Positions 20,368 through 30,044 of a DNA stretch of 64,000 nt are shown piece after piece; position 1 is the stretch's first letter; every line of letters starts with the position of its first letter. Position numbers and translations under genes: made by a program. Under the pieces are notes generated by a model. The model did no database searches. It was not told where the DNA came from and saw only the letters and a list, made by a program, of their open reading frames with translations. The DNA comes from Kumtagia ephedrae (lineage in GTDB: Bacteria; Pseudomonadota; Alphaproteobacteria; Rhizobiales; Rhizobiaceae): positions 62,001 to 126,000 of the forward strand of contig NZ_PXYK01000005.1 in NCBI RefSeq assembly GCF_003012745.1, read 5' to 3'.

Positions 20368-21303
20368 TCAGCGCGCCCCGCGCTCATAGGGTATGCCCAG
20401 CGCCGCCGGCAGGCTGCCGCGGCGGCCGAACGCCACCAGCATCACCATGACAGCCAGGAACGGCAGCATCTGGATGACGTCGGTCGGAATGTTGATGCCG
20501 GCGACCTGCATGGCCGTGGTCAGCGACAGGCAGAGCCCGAACAAGAGCGCGCCGAGCAGCACCCACACCGGCCGCCCGCGCGCCAGCATCGCCAGCACGA
20601 TGCCGAGGAAGCCGGCGCCGTTGGTGATGAAGGGAATGAAGATGCCGGCGCCGACATTGGCGAGATAGGCACCACCCAACCCGGCCATCGCGCCCGTGAA
20701 CAGCACGGCGACGGTGCGCGTCCGGATGACGTCGACGCCGGCGACGTCGAGCGCCGCCGGCTTGTCGCCGGCCGCCTGCAAATTGAGCCCGAGCTGGGTG
20801 CGGCGGTAGACGTAGATCATCACGAAGACCAGCGCGATCGCCAGATAGACGATGAGGTGGTGGCGGAACAGCGCCGGCCCGAGCACCGGGATGTCGGCGA
20901 GCAGCGGGATCTCGGTGCGCTCCGCCGCCGGCAGGCGCGGATAGCTGCGCGAGAACTGGAAGTGGTGGAGCAGCGCGGTCAGCCCCTCCAGCCCGAGCGT
21001 CAGCCCGATGCCGATGACGATCTGGTTGAGGCCCAGCCTCACGCACAGCAGCGCCATGAGAGCCGCCACGGCGATGCCGGCGCAGGCGCCGAAGAGGAAA
21101 CCCAGCCACAGCGACCCGGAATAGAATGCGGCGACGAAGCCGAGATAGGCGCCGCCGATCATCATGCCCTCGATGCCGATGTTGAGCACGCCGGCCTTTT
21201 CCGACATCTGCTCGCCGAGTCCCGCCAGCAGCAGCGGAATGGCCGCGGTGATGGCGCCGAACAGCAGCGCGCCGAGAAAAACTTCGCTGAACAGCCCGGT
21301 CAT
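20368..21303 (-). CDS. ABC transporter permease, BMP/nucleoside-type system (second subunit)
   Basis: A 311-aa permease with about eight to nine hydrophobic segments and the family block GLGEQMSEKAGVLNIGIEGMM near residue 28. That block typifies the permease partner of BmpA-like importers for nucleosides, flavins or similar ring compounds. Only 4 bp separate it from the other permease at 21308. It lies directly upstream of the 4-pyridoxolactonase gene, so a vitamin B6 compound is the best guess for the substrate. Confidence 0.88.
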   Translation of the reverse strand: MTGLFSEVFLGALLFGAITAAIPLLLAGLGEQMSEKAGVLNIGIEGMMIGGAYLGFVAAFYSGSLWLGFLFGACAGIAVAALMALLCVRLGLNQIVIGIGLTLGLEGLTALLHHFQFSRSYPRLPAAERTEIPLLADIPVLGPALFRHHLIVYLAIALVFVMIYVYRRTQLGLNLQAAGDKPAALDVAGVDVIRTRTVAVLFTGAMAGLGGAYLANVGAGIFIPFITNGAGFLGIVLAMLARGRPVWVLLGALLFGLCLSLTTAMQVAGINIPTDVIQMLPFLAVMVMLVAFGRRGSLPAALGIPYERGAR

Positions 21304-21307
21304 CGCG

Positions 21308-22405
21308 TCAGGCCCTCCGCGCCCTGGTGAAGCGGTGGTCGATATATTCGGCGAGCGCCAGCATGATCAGCACGATCGCCACCAGCACCAGCGTGAAATG
21401 GTGCGGCACGCCGAGCCGGCGCGCCGCGCTCTCGCCGCCGATCGACAGGACAGACAGCAGAAACACGAAGCCGATGGCGGCAAAACCGTTCATGCGGGCG
21501 AGGAACACCGCCGGGATCACCGCCATGGCGTAGCCCGGGTTCCAGTCGGCCCGCACATTGCCCTGCACGCCGATCACGTCGATGGCGCCGCCGAGCCCGG
21601 CCAGGCCAGCCGAGATGGCGAAGACGGCGACGGTCAGCCCCGGCACGCCGAGCCCGACATGGATGGCCGCCTTCGGATTGGCGCCGACCACCCGCAGCTT
21701 CAGCCCGAAGGCGGTCCGCGTCATGACCAGATGGACCGCCACGATGGCGACGAGCCCGAACAGCAGCCCGCTGGTGATGGTGGTGTCGAACAGCCGCGGC
21801 AGCCGGTCCTCGACCGGCAGCGTGCGCGTCTGCGGCACGGTCGTAGCCGGATCGAGGAAGGCGAGCTTGACCAGCACGTTGGCGAAGGAGGTGCCGAGGA
21901 AGGTCATCATCAGCGTGGTGATGATCTCGTTGACGCCCTGATAGGCGCGCAGCAGCGCCGGCACCAGCGACCACGACACGGCCACGGCCGTCGCCATGAG
22001 AAAGGCGCAGGCGAGCGCCAGCCAGGCCGGCAGCACCTGCACCAGCACCGGCGCCGACGCCGCCGCGATGACGGCGCCAAGCAGGAACTGCCCGTCGCCG
22101 CCGAGATTCCACATGCCGGCCCGGAAGGCGACGATCAGCCCGGCGGCGATGAACAGCAGCGGCGCCATGCGGGTCAGCGTCTGCTGGATCCCGGTCGGAG
22201 ACAGAAGGCCGCGCTCGACGACGAAGCCGTAATAGGCGAGCGGATTGACGCCGACGGCAAGCAGGATGCAGCCGGCGAGCACCAGCGCCGCCAGGATCGG
22301 ACCCAGCGTCATCAGCACGCGCCGCTGCAGGTGGCCGCGACCTGCCGCGGCGGCGGACTGCTCGATCGTCGCCATGTCGGAGGCTCGTGTCGTGTCGATG
22401 CTCAT
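21308..22405 (-). CDS. ABC transporter permease, BMP/nucleoside-type system (first subunit)
   Basis: A 365-aa permease with a polar N-terminus of about 40 residues and about nine membrane segments, including FRAGMWNLGGDGQFLLGA, the signature of this family. The start at 22405 overlaps the ATPase stop by four bases (ATGA), showing coupled translation. A longer frame to 22510 would run deep into the ATPase gene and is rejected. It works with the permease at 20368 as the membrane heterodimer. Confidence 0.88.
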   Translation of the reverse strand: MSIDTTRASDMATIEQSAAAAGRGHLQRRVLMTLGPILAALVLAGCILLAVGVNPLAYYGFVVERGLLSPTGIQQTLTRMAPLLFIAAGLIVAFRAGMWNLGGDGQFLLGAVIAAASAPVLVQVLPAWLALACAFLMATAVAVSWSLVPALLRAYQGVNEIITTLMMTFLGTSFANVLVKLAFLDPATTVPQTRTLPVEDRLPRLFDTTITSGLLFGLVAIVAVHLVMTRTAFGLKLRVVGANPKAAIHVGLGVPGLTVAVFAISAGLAGLGGAIDVIGVQGNVRADWNPGYAMAVIPAVFLARMNGFAAIGFVFLLSVLSIGGESAARRLGVPHHFTLVLVAIVLIMLALAEYIDHRFTRARRA

Positions 22406-23976
22406 GCGGCCAGCCCGATCATCAGCCGTCCCACACGGGTACGGGCGTCGGCGGCATTGTCGACCGTACCGACCAGCGCGCCGGACGCCATCACCGAAAT
22501 GCGGTCGCACATGCCGAGCAGTTCCTCGAGATCGGTGGAGATCAGCAGCACGGCTGCGCCACCCGTCGCGATGTCGCGGATGCGCTGGCGGGTCGCCAGC
22601 GTATTCGCCAGGTCGAGCCCGTAGGTCGGCTTGTTGAAGATGACGGCCCGGGCGCCGTCGGCGAACTCGCGCGCGATCAGGATTTTCTGGATGTTGCCGC
22701 CGGACAGCCTGCCGATCGGCGTCTCCAGGCTTGGCGTCCTGACATCATAGGCGCGCACCAGCTCGCCGGCGCGCTTGTCGATCGCCGCAGTCTGCTCGAT
22801 GCCGTTGCGCCAGAATGGCGGCGTGCCGATCTGCTTGAGGAAGAAGTTGATCGACACCGGGAAGCTGCCGACGGTGCCCTCGCCCAGCCGGTCGTCGGTG
22901 AGATAGCGCAGTCCCTTGCGGTGGCGCTCGCCGACGCCGAGCCCGTCCATGGCCTCGCCAGCCAGCCGGATCGTGCCGCCGCTCGCTGCAAGCTGCCCGG
23001 CCAATGCTTCGGCGAGCTGCTTCTGGCCGTTGCCGTCGATGCCGGCGATGCCAAGAATCTCGCCCGGCCGGACGGCGAAGGAGACGCCGGAGAGACCCGG
23101 CGTGCCCGAACCGGCCGGCACCGCGAGGTCGCGCACCTCCAGCAGCGGCGCGACGGCCTCCGGGAAGGCGCGTGCGGTCCGCTGCGCCTCTTCGGGGTCG
23201 CCGCCGGCCCTCGCGCCGAACATCATCTCGACGATCTCGGCGACGATCTCGTCCTCGCCCAGGCTGCGCAGCCGCTCGGGGGTGATCTCGCCGACCTTGC
23301 GGCCGAGTTTCAGCACCGAGATGCGGTCGCCGAAGGCGGCCGCCTCCTTGAGCTTGTGGGTGATGAAGACGATCGCCAACCCGTTTTCCGCCAGGCGCCG
23401 CATCAGCGCACCGAGGTCGTCGATGCCCTTCGGCGTCAGCATGGAGGTGGATTCGTCGAGGATGAGCAGCCGGCTGTCGCGCAAGAGCGCCCGCAGGATC
23501 TCGACCTGCTGCTGCTCGCCCAGCGACAGGTCCTCGACCCGTGCGCCCAGGTCGACGGAAATGCCGAGGGTGCGGCCGATCTCGGCGGCGCGCGCCTGCA
23601 GCTCCCCGGCCTTCGGCCGGCGCCACCACGAGCCGCCGAGCAGCAGGTTCTCCGCCACCGTCAGCGTCGGCACCAGCATCATGTGCTGGAACACCGTGCC
23701 TATGCCCAGCGCCAGCGCATGGCGCGGCGAGGTGATCGGCGTCGGGGTCCCGCCCACCAGGATGCGGCCTTCCGTCGGCTGCTGCAGCCCCGACAGCATG
23801 CCGATCAGCGTCGACTTGCCGGCGCCGTTTTCGCCGAGCAGCACATGCACCTCGCCGGCGCGAATCGACAGGTCGACGGCGTTGTTGGCGACGATGCCGG
23901 GGAACCTTTTGGTCACCCGCTCGAGCGTGACGAGATCCGGCTTGCCGGCCGGCCGGGGTGGAGATGCGCTGGTCAT
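22402..23976 (-). CDS. ABC transporter ATP-binding protein, double-domain (BMP/nucleoside type)
   Basis: A 524-aa ATPase with two fused nucleotide-binding domains, as in sugar- and nucleoside-type importers. The N-terminal domain is complete: Walker A GENGAGKST near 49, LSLGEQQQVEIL and Walker B LLILDEST. The C-terminal domain is degenerate in Walker A (GIAGIDGNGQKQL) but keeps LSGGNIQKILIAREF, the normal asymmetry of this family. It energises the two permeases downstream and follows the binding-protein gene by about 70 bp. Confidence 0.9.
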   Translation of the reverse strand: MTSASPPRPAGKPDLVTLERVTKRFPGIVANNAVDLSIRAGEVHVLLGENGAGKSTLIGMLSGLQQPTEGRILVGGTPTPITSPRHALALGIGTVFQHMMLVPTLTVAENLLLGGSWWRRPKAGELQARAAEIGRTLGISVDLGARVEDLSLGEQQQVEILRALLRDSRLLILDESTSMLTPKGIDDLGALMRRLAENGLAIVFITHKLKEAAAFGDRISVLKLGRKVGEITPERLRSLGEDEIVAEIVEMMFGARAGGDPEEAQRTARAFPEAVAPLLEVRDLAVPAGSGTPGLSGVSFAVRPGEILGIAGIDGNGQKQLAEALAGQLAASGGTIRLAGEAMDGLGVGERHRKGLRYLTDDRLGEGTVGSFPVSINFFLKQIGTPPFWRNGIEQTAAIDKRAGELVRAYDVRTPSLETPIGRLSGGNIQKILIAREFADGARAVIFNKPTYGLDLANTLATRQRIRDIATGGAAVLLISTDLEELLGMCDRISVMASGALVGTVDNAADARTRVGRLMIGLAA

Positions 23977-24046
23977 GGAATCCGCGGAGTTCGCCGCAAC
24001 CGGTGCCGGAGGGGCGCGCGAGACGCCCCTCCGGCAGTTCTTGCGG

Positions 24047-25072
24047 TCACTCGGTGACGTTGGTCATCAAGGCGCGCACGGCACTGGCCTCGAAGACCGG
24101 CTCGACCTTGATCTTGCCGGAGAGGACATCCTCGCGCAGCGCCTGGACCTGCGACCACACGTCGTCCGGGATTTCTCCCGTCTTCAGCAGCTTGACAGAG
24201 TCGTCCTTCAGGCCGATCGCATAGCGCTTGGTGCCGAATGTATCGGCCTTCAGGTCGGCGATCATCGCGGCATAGACCGGCGTGATGTCCCAGATCACCG
24301 AGGTGAGCAGGAAACCCTTGTCGATCGCCGTCTTGTCGCCGATCACGTCGATGAAATGGACCTTGCCGCCGTCGGCCGCCTTGGTGGTCTCGACCGCCTG
24401 CAGCATGCCGAAGCTGGAGCCGTTGCCCTGGCCGAAGATGATGTCGGCGCCGGCCGCGATCACGCTTTCGGTGACGCGCTTGCCGCCGGCCGCGTCGCTG
24501 TAGGCGGCCGGGCCGATCACCGCATAGGTGACCTTCACCTCCGGGTTCTCGGCCTTGACGCCCTGGGCGAACGCCGCCGACTGCGAGTTCCAGGACGGCG
24601 GCTCGCCGGAGACGACGATGCCGACCGTCTTGGAACGGCTCATCTTGGCGGCGAGCCGGCCGGCGAGGTAGGCGCCCTCGTGGCCGCTCAGCGTGTAGTC
24701 GGCGACGAGGCCCTTCTTCAGCGCATCCGGCGTATCGACGATCGCCACCGGCACCTTGAGCTCGTTGGCGATCTCCGGCGCCGAGGTATTGTAGCCGCTG
24801 GCATGGGCGATCAGCAGGCTGGCGCCCTCCTCGGCCAGTTCGCGCAGCGTCGGGCGCACGTCGCCGTAGCCGAGGCCCTGCGCGACGATGACCTCGATGC
24901 CGGCGGCTTCCGCCGCAGCCTTCGCCGCCGCCACGCCCTGCTGGTTCCAGCCGTAGTCGGTGCCCTCCTCGGGCGTGAGGATGGCGATGGATTTCACCTC
25001 GCCGGCGAACGCCCCGCCCATCAGCAGGCCGCTCAACAGTATTGCACTTACACTTGCCTTCAACGATTTCAT
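24047..25072 (-). CDS. BMP-family substrate-binding lipoprotein or periplasmic protein
   Basis: A 341-aa exported binding protein of the basic membrane protein family. The start at 25072 is fixed by AGGAGG upstream and by the signal peptide that follows (MKSLKASVSAILLSGLLMGG, cleavage after AFA). The core shows the family motifs: EEGTDYGWNQQG, a SGHEGAYLAGRLAA block and DVIGDKTAIDKGFLLTS. Relatives bind purine nucleosides, riboflavin or thiamine-like compounds. Being first in an operon that ends in three B6-degrading enzymes, it may bind pyridoxine or pyridoxamine. Confidence 0.88.
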   Translation of the reverse strand: MKSLKASVSAILLSGLLMGGAFAGEVKSIAILTPEEGTDYGWNQQGVAAAKAAAEAAGIEVIVAQGLGYGDVRPTLRELAEEGASLLIAHASGYNTSAPEIANELKVPVAIVDTPDALKKGLVADYTLSGHEGAYLAGRLAAKMSRSKTVGIVVSGEPPSWNSQSAAFAQGVKAENPEVKVTYAVIGPAAYSDAAGGKRVTESVIAAGADIIFGQGNGSSFGMLQAVETTKAADGGKVHFIDVIGDKTAIDKGFLLTSVIWDITPVYAAMIADLKADTFGTKRYAIGLKDDSVKLLKTGEIPDDVWSQVQALREDVLSGKIKVEPVFEASAVRALMTNVTE

Positions 25073-25171
25073 TTGTAGTCCTCCTATTGTTTGATGATCC
25101 CACTTTGTTATTGTTTTTGCGCCGAAGCGATTTAGAGTTGTCCGACTTTCTACTCCAAGTTCAGGAAATCC

Positions 25172-25585
25172 ATGTTCCGCCTCGCCCTCGCAGTTTCCGT
25201 CGCCCTCGCCTCGTCCGCCTCCGCCGTCGAACTGCGGCCGATCGCGGTCAGGACCGGCACGGAGGGCCTGACGCGGCTGCCGCTGACGGTGACCAATGCC
25301 GACCGGGAGGCGATCGCCTGCCACGCCGAGGTCGCCCACTGGTATTCGCTGGAGCTCGCCACGGTGGCGCCCGGCGCGTCGGCCGAGATCGAGCTGTGGC
25401 GCGATCCGGCCACCGGAACGCTCGCGGCCCTCAACGACAAGCGCGAGAACCTGCCGGTCGAGCGGCTGTGGTGCGGCGAGGTCGGGCGCGCATATATGAC
25501 GCGGGCGCAGATCGTGCTGGACACGGCCGCCGCCGAGCCGCACGTCGCCTGCCGCGCCGGCAGCGAGCGCATCGTCTGCGACTGA
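25172..25585 (+). CDS. Small exported hypothetical protein
   Basis: A 137-aa protein with a clear signal peptide (residues 1-18, cleavage near ASA) and a beta-rich mature part containing three or four cysteines, two of them late (HVACRAGSERIVCD). It has no membrane helix after the signal. I do not recognise a function. It is divergent from the BMP binding-protein gene and convergent with the TRAP operon, so it is not clearly part of either. Codon use is like its neighbours. Confidence 0.7.
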   Translation: MFRLALAVSVALASSASAVELRPIAVRTGTEGLTRLPLTVTNADREAIACHAEVAHWYSLELATVAPGASAEIELWRDPATGTLAALNDKRENLPVERLWCGEVGRAYMTRAQIVLDTAAAEPHVACRAGSERIVCD

Positions 25586-25598
25586 GGTCGGGCGGCGC

Positions 25599-26612
25599 TC
25601 ACTGTGCCGCCTTCGCGTCGACGAGCGCCTTCAGCCGCTCGTACTCGGCCTTCACGCTCGGATCGGCCTCGACCAGCGTCGCGGCCAGCCCCTGGAACTC
25701 GCTCTCCATCCTGGCCTGGTCCTCGGCCGACAGCTCGTTGACCACGCCGCCATTGTCGGCCCAGACCTTGTAGGTCCTCTGGACGTTGTCGACGCCCCAT
25801 TGGAAGACCGACGTCTCGGCGGCCCGGCCGGCCTCGACGATCGCCTTCCGGACCTCCTCGCTCTGCGCCTGGAACCAGTCCTCGTTGACGACGGTGACGG
25901 AGACGATCTCGGCGAAGCGCAGGTCGGTGATGTTCTTGCCGACGTCGTAATACTTGAACGCGGTGAGGATCGGCATGCCGACCAGCATGCCGTCTAGCCC
26001 GCCGGATTCGAGCTGAGGGATGACCTCGGTCAGCGCCAGCGGCAGCGGCGTCGCCCCCACCAGCTCCATCGGCTTGATCTGCATCGGCGAGGCGAAGGTG
26101 CGGATCTTCAGGCCCTTCAGCCCGTCCAGCGTCGTCACCGGCTTCATGGTGAAGACCACCGTCGGGCTGTTGTAGATCGCGCCGACGACACGCAGCCCCT
26201 TGTCCAGGAACATCTCCTCCAGATGCGCGCGGTACTCGGGGTCGTGGACGGCGTTGTCGACGTCCTGCGGCGTCTTGAACAGGCCCGGCACGTCGAAGGC
26301 CTGGAAGCGCGGATCGACGTTGGTCATGAAGGAGGTCGGCGTGGTGAAGGCCTCGATCGTGCCGAGCAGCACGCCTTCCGCCATGCGCGGGATCGAGCCG
26401 AGCTGGCTCGCCGGATAGATCTCGGTCTTCACCGCATCGCCGACCCGGCTCTTCAGCTCCTCGGCGAAAACCTTCTGCCATTCGTGCTGGACGTCGTTGA
26501 TGGTGGCGGAGGCGAGCTTCATCGTGCTCTGCGCCGCCGCCGGCAGCGATGCCATGCAGGCCAGGCCGATCGCGGTGCCGAGGGCGGCGGCTTTCAGGAG
26601 TGTGCGCAGCAT
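25599..26612 (-). CDS. TRAP transporter substrate-binding protein, DctP family
   Basis: A 337-aa periplasmic binding protein. The ATG at 26612 has AAGGGG upstream and opens directly into the signal peptide (MLRTLLKAAALGTAIG, cleavage after AAAQ). A GTG eight codons earlier is the alternative. The mature part has the DctP layout: WQKVFAEELKSR, GLKIRTFASPMQIKP and the Arg that clamps the substrate carboxylate. TRAP systems import organic acids with a sodium gradient. It is last in the operon after the two membrane subunits. Confidence 0.9.
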   Translation of the reverse strand: MLRTLLKAAALGTAIGLACMASLPAAAQSTMKLASATINDVQHEWQKVFAEELKSRVGDAVKTEIYPASQLGSIPRMAEGVLLGTIEAFTTPTSFMTNVDPRFQAFDVPGLFKTPQDVDNAVHDPEYRAHLEEMFLDKGLRVVGAIYNSPTVVFTMKPVTTLDGLKGLKIRTFASPMQIKPMELVGATPLPLALTEVIPQLESGGLDGMLVGMPILTAFKYYDVGKNITDLRFAEIVSVTVVNEDWFQAQSEEVRKAIVEAGRAAETSVFQWGVDNVQRTYKVWADNGGVVNELSAEDQARMESEFQGLAATLVEADPSVKAEYERLKALVDAKAAQ

Positions 26613-26632
26613 CGGGTTCCCCTTGTTCTTGT

Positions 26633-27904
26633 TCACAGCGATCGCCCGAGCGCCAGCGAGATCGCCGGCACATAGGTGATGATGACGAGCGCGGCGATTT
26701 GCACCGCCACGAAGGGCAGCACGCCGCGATAGAGCGAATGGGCGGGCAGGCCGGTGACCGACTGCGCCACGAAGATGTTGAGCCCGAAGGGCGGCGTGAA
26801 CATGCCGATCGCCAGATTGACCGTCATGACGATGCCGAAATGGATCGGGTCGATGCCGAGCGAAATGGCGATCGGCGCCAGCAGCGGCGCGAACACCAGG
26901 ATCGCCGAGGTCGGGTCGAGGAAGCAGCCTATGACCAGCAGCACCAGGTTGACGGCGAGCAGGAAGCTGAAGGTCGACATCTCCAGCGCCTCGATCCAGG
27001 CGACGATCGCCTGCGGCACGCCCTGCGTGGTGAGCACCCAGGTGACGACGCCGGCGGTCGCCACGATCACCAGGATCTGCGCCGACAGCAGCGCCGAATT
27101 GCCGGCGGCGCGCACGATGTCGGCCCAGCCCATCGTCCGGTAGACGAAGCGCGCCACCAGGATGGCGTACAGGCAGGCGAAGCCGCCGGCCTCGGTCGGC
27201 GAGAACCAGCCATTATAGATGCCGCCGAGCACGAAGACGGGCATCAGCAGCGCCGCGAAGGCGTCATTGGTCGCCCGCCAGGCGACCGCCGGATCGAAGC
27301 GGCCGACCACCGGGATCTTCAGCACGATCGCCACGATGACGATGAAGATCGACATCAGCGCGGCGATCAGCAGGCCGGGCAGGATGCCCGCGATGAACAG
27401 CCGCGGGATCGACTGCTCGGCCGCCAGCCCGTACAGGATCATGGCGATCGAGGGCGGGATGACGATGTCGATGGCGCCGCTGGAGGCGAGCAGCCCGGCC
27501 GAGCGCTCCTTGCCGTAGCCGGCGCTTTCGAGCTTCGGATAGAGCGTCTTGCCGAGCGCGGCCACCGCCGCAACGCTGGAGCCGGAGATGGCGCCTATGA
27601 CGGCCGAGGCGCCGACCGTCGAGACGCCGAGACTGCCCGGCAGCCGGCCGACCAGCGTCAGCACCCAGGTGATCAGCCGCGCGGCGATGCCGCTGGTGCC
27701 CATCAGCTCGCCGGCGAAGATGAAGAACGGGATGGCGAGCAGCGCATAATTGTCGAGCCCGCCGAACATCACCTGGTGCAGCGCCAGCGGCGGCGTCGGC
27801 AGCACGAACAGGAAGGTCACCGCGACGGCGGCGAGGAACACCAGGAAGACCGGCGTGCCGAGCGCCAGCAGGACGATGGGCAGAGCCGCGAGGGAGGCGA
27901 TCAT
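26633..27904 (-). CDS. TRAP transporter large permease, DctM
   Basis: A 423-aa membrane protein with about twelve hydrophobic segments. It contains the DctM motifs PIFVLGGIYNGWFSPTEAGGFA and AIPFFIFAGELM. It forms the sodium-coupled translocation channel with the small DctQ subunit. Its start overlaps the DctQ stop by four bases (ATGA), and it precedes the DctP gene by about 20 bp. The gene order DctQ, DctM, DctP is normal. Confidence 0.92.
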   Translation of the reverse strand: MIASLAALPIVLLALGTPVFLVFLAAVAVTFLFVLPTPPLALHQVMFGGLDNYALLAIPFFIFAGELMGTSGIAARLITWVLTLVGRLPGSLGVSTVGASAVIGAISGSSVAAVAALGKTLYPKLESAGYGKERSAGLLASSGAIDIVIPPSIAMILYGLAAEQSIPRLFIAGILPGLLIAALMSIFIVIVAIVLKIPVVGRFDPAVAWRATNDAFAALLMPVFVLGGIYNGWFSPTEAGGFACLYAILVARFVYRTMGWADIVRAAGNSALLSAQILVIVATAGVVTWVLTTQGVPQAIVAWIEALEMSTFSFLLAVNLVLLVIGCFLDPTSAILVFAPLLAPIAISLGIDPIHFGIVMTVNLAIGMFTPPFGLNIFVAQSVTGLPAHSLYRGVLPFVAVQIAALVIITYVPAISLALGRSL

Positions 27905-28449
27905 GATGCACGCTCCCCTTCAGGTCCGTTGCGGGCGAGCGCATCGAGGTCGCGGACGAGCAGGACCCCAGCGACGATAGCGAGCCCGGCAAAACCCGCG
28001 ACCAGCGCCGCATGCGGCACGGTCATAGGGATGCCCAGGCCCATGCTTGTCGTGCCGAGCCTCGCGATCCTGACAAGGAACAGGTAGGACGCATAGGTCG
28101 CGTAGGCGCAGGCGAACAGCGCGGCTGCGTCGTGGATGGCGTTGAGCAGGTGCCGCCAGCGGCCGGTGGCATAGGACGGCAGCAGGTTGACGCTGATGTG
28201 CTCGCGCCTGGCCAGCGCCAGCACCGCGCCGGCCATCACCATCCACACGACGGTATAGACCATGAGCTCGTCGGCTCCGGTCATCGACATGCCGAAGAGG
28301 TAGCGGCCGGTCGCGTTGAAGACATTGACGGCGACGACGAACAGCAGCGCGATGCCGAGGACGGTGTGCAGGGCACCGCCGGCGGCGCGTGCAACCTGCC
28401 AAGCCTCCCGATGATCAGTCCGACGTGCCTCCCTCACAGCCGGTCGCAT
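27901..28449 (-). CDS. TRAP transporter small permease, DctQ
   Basis: A 182-aa protein with four hydrophobic segments and the DctQ pattern (NVFNATGRYLFG, then MTGADELMVYTVVWMVMAGA and LARREHISVNLLPSY). It is the accessory membrane subunit of the TRAP carrier. It begins four bases after the dehydrogenase gene at 28453, so transporter and enzyme are cotranscribed. Confidence 0.9.
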   Translation of the reverse strand: MRPAVREARRTDHREAWQVARAAGGALHTVLGIALLFVVAVNVFNATGRYLFGMSMTGADELMVYTVVWMVMAGAVLALARREHISVNLLPSYATGRWRHLLNAIHDAAALFACAYATYASYLFLVRIARLGTTSMGLGIPMTVPHAALVAGFAGLAIVAGVLLVRDLDALARNGPEGERAS

Positions 28450-28452
28450 CGC

Positions 28453-29382
28453 TCACTCCCGGCCTTCTAGAATTCGGCGGATGGCGACGAGCTTGCCGGC
28501 GCGCTCCTTCTGCAGCGCGGCTATCCTTTCGGGCGTGTAGCTGAACATTCCCTCGCCCGACTTGATGCCGAGCTTGCCCGCCGCCGCCTTCTCCAGCACC
28601 AGCGGCGAGATGTCGGCGCGGTTGGAGAGATCCGCGTTGAGGAAGGAGGAGACGGACTTGTAGATGTCGAGGCCGGCCATATCGAGCAGCGCCATCGGCC
28701 CGATGGCGGCGATCTTGTATCCGATGCCCCAGGAGACGCAGGTGTCGAGGTCCTCGGCGTCGATGACGCCGCGCTCGACGAGATCGACCGCCTCGCGCAG
28801 TAGCGCATAGAGCACGCGGTTCTCGACGAAGCCCGGCACGTCCTTCTTCACCACCACCGGCAGCAGGCCGATCGAGCGGATCAGGTCGCGTATGGCGGCG
28901 ACCGTCTCCGGCGCGGTCCGTTCGCCGCCGATCACCTCGATCATCGGGATGATGTGCGGCGGGTTGGACCAGTGCATGCCGACCATGCGCTCGGGGTGGG
29001 AGATATGCGCCTGCAACTTCGTGATCGGGATTCCCGACGTGTCGGAGGCCACGATCACCTCCGGCCCCACCAGCGGATCGATGGCGCGGTAGGTCTCGGC
29101 CTTGACGTCGATGTTTTCCGGCACGTTCTCGATCACCAGATCGGCGCCCTTCACCGCCTCGGCGATCGAGGCGGCGAAACGCACGCCGCCCTCGCCCGAG
29201 GAAGGGACAGCGATGCCCAGCCGGTCGAGCACGTCGCCCGCGACCGGCAGCATTCCCCTGGCGCGCTCGACCGCCGCCTCGGAGACGTCATAGGCGCAGA
29301 CCGACAGCCCGCCGCGCGACAGCCGCGCGGCGATGCCCGGTCCCATCGTCCCCAGGCCGATCAGAGCGACGCGCCGAATCAT
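28453..29382 (-). CDS. 3-hydroxyacyl-CoA dehydrogenase-family enzyme, probable FHMPC dehydrogenase of B6 degradation
   Basis: A 309-aa NAD-dependent dehydrogenase with a Rossmann start (IGLGTMGPG near residue 8), then VIENVPENIDVKA, HWSNPPHIIPMIEV and KKDVPGFVENR. It resembles 3-hydroxyacyl-CoA dehydrogenases, but the HWSNPPHIIPMIEVI and SWGIGYKIA stretches match my memory of M. loti 5-formyl-3-hydroxy-2-methylpyridine-4-carboxylate 5-dehydrogenase, the fourth-stage enzyme of pyridoxine breakdown. The B6 genes at 17.5-20.3 kb support this. It is cotranscribed with a TRAP carrier and GST/RidA genes, which leaves another catabolic role possible. Confidence 0.7.
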   Translation of the reverse strand: MIRRVALIGLGTMGPGIAARLSRGGLSVCAYDVSEAAVERARGMLPVAGDVLDRLGIAVPSSGEGGVRFAASIAEAVKGADLVIENVPENIDVKAETYRAIDPLVGPEVIVASDTSGIPITKLQAHISHPERMVGMHWSNPPHIIPMIEVIGGERTAPETVAAIRDLIRSIGLLPVVVKKDVPGFVENRVLYALLREAVDLVERGVIDAEDLDTCVSWGIGYKIAAIGPMALLDMAGLDIYKSVSSFLNADLSNRADISPLVLEKAAAGKLGIKSGEGMFSYTPERIAALQKERAGKLVAIRRILEGRE

Positions 29383-29384
29383 CG

Positions 29385-30011
29385 TCAGGCCGCCTTGGGC
29401 GCTGCCGGCGCGGCGCCGGTGGCGACCTTGAAGGCCGGCCGCCCGGCGATCGCCGCTACCCAGCGCTCAAGATTCGGCAAAGCGGGCCGCTCGATCTTGA
29501 AGTCGATGCAACGCTTCAGGATCGGGGCGCAGGCGATGTCGGCGATGGTGAGCTTGCCGAGCGCCAGGAAATCCTTGCCGGCAAGGTGCCCGTCGACGAT
29601 CTTGAGTTGGGCGACGAGGTCCTTGACCTGCTCCTTGTAGTCGGCGGTCTGCTCCTCCGGGGTGAGCTTCGCGCCCTTGAAGGCGGCGAGATAGCCCGGG
29701 TTCACGGCGGCGAGCAGGAAATCCATCCAGCGCTCGACCTCGGTCTTTTCCGCCGCGGTCGCGCCCGTCAGATGCGCGCCCTCGGTGTTCGCCAGGTAGC
29801 GCAGGATGGTGTTGGATTCCCAGATCACCGTGTCGCCGTCGACCAGCGTCGGCACCTTGGAGGTCGGGTTGAGCGCCTTGTATTCGGCCGTCTGCGTGTT
29901 CTCGAACTGGCGGCCGTAGTCCTGCCGGTCGTAGCCGGCACCCAGCTCTTCCAGCATGAAGATGACCTTTTGGACGTTGCCGGAGGTCTGGCGCCCCAGA
30001 AGCTTGTACAT
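29385..30011 (-). CDS. Glutathione S-transferase family protein
   Basis: A 208-aa cytosolic GST. The thioredoxin-like N-terminal domain has YKLLGRQTSGNVQK, the KVPTLVDGD cis-proline loop and the WESNTILRYLA glutathione-site helix. The all-alpha domain has the LTIADIACAPIL N-cap motif. It ends two bases before the dehydrogenase start, so it is part of the same operon. In catabolic operons such proteins act as isomerases, dehalogenases or detoxifiers; which applies here cannot be read. Confidence 0.88.
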   Translation of the reverse strand: MYKLLGRQTSGNVQKVIFMLEELGAGYDRQDYGRQFENTQTAEYKALNPTSKVPTLVDGDTVIWESNTILRYLANTEGAHLTGATAAEKTEVERWMDFLLAAVNPGYLAAFKGAKLTPEEQTADYKEQVKDLVAQLKIVDGHLAGKDFLALGKLTIADIACAPILKRCIDFKIERPALPNLERWVAAIAGRPAFKVATGAAPAAPKAA

Positions 30012-30044
30012 GCCTTGCGTCTCCTCGAATGCGTTGCGGTTCGA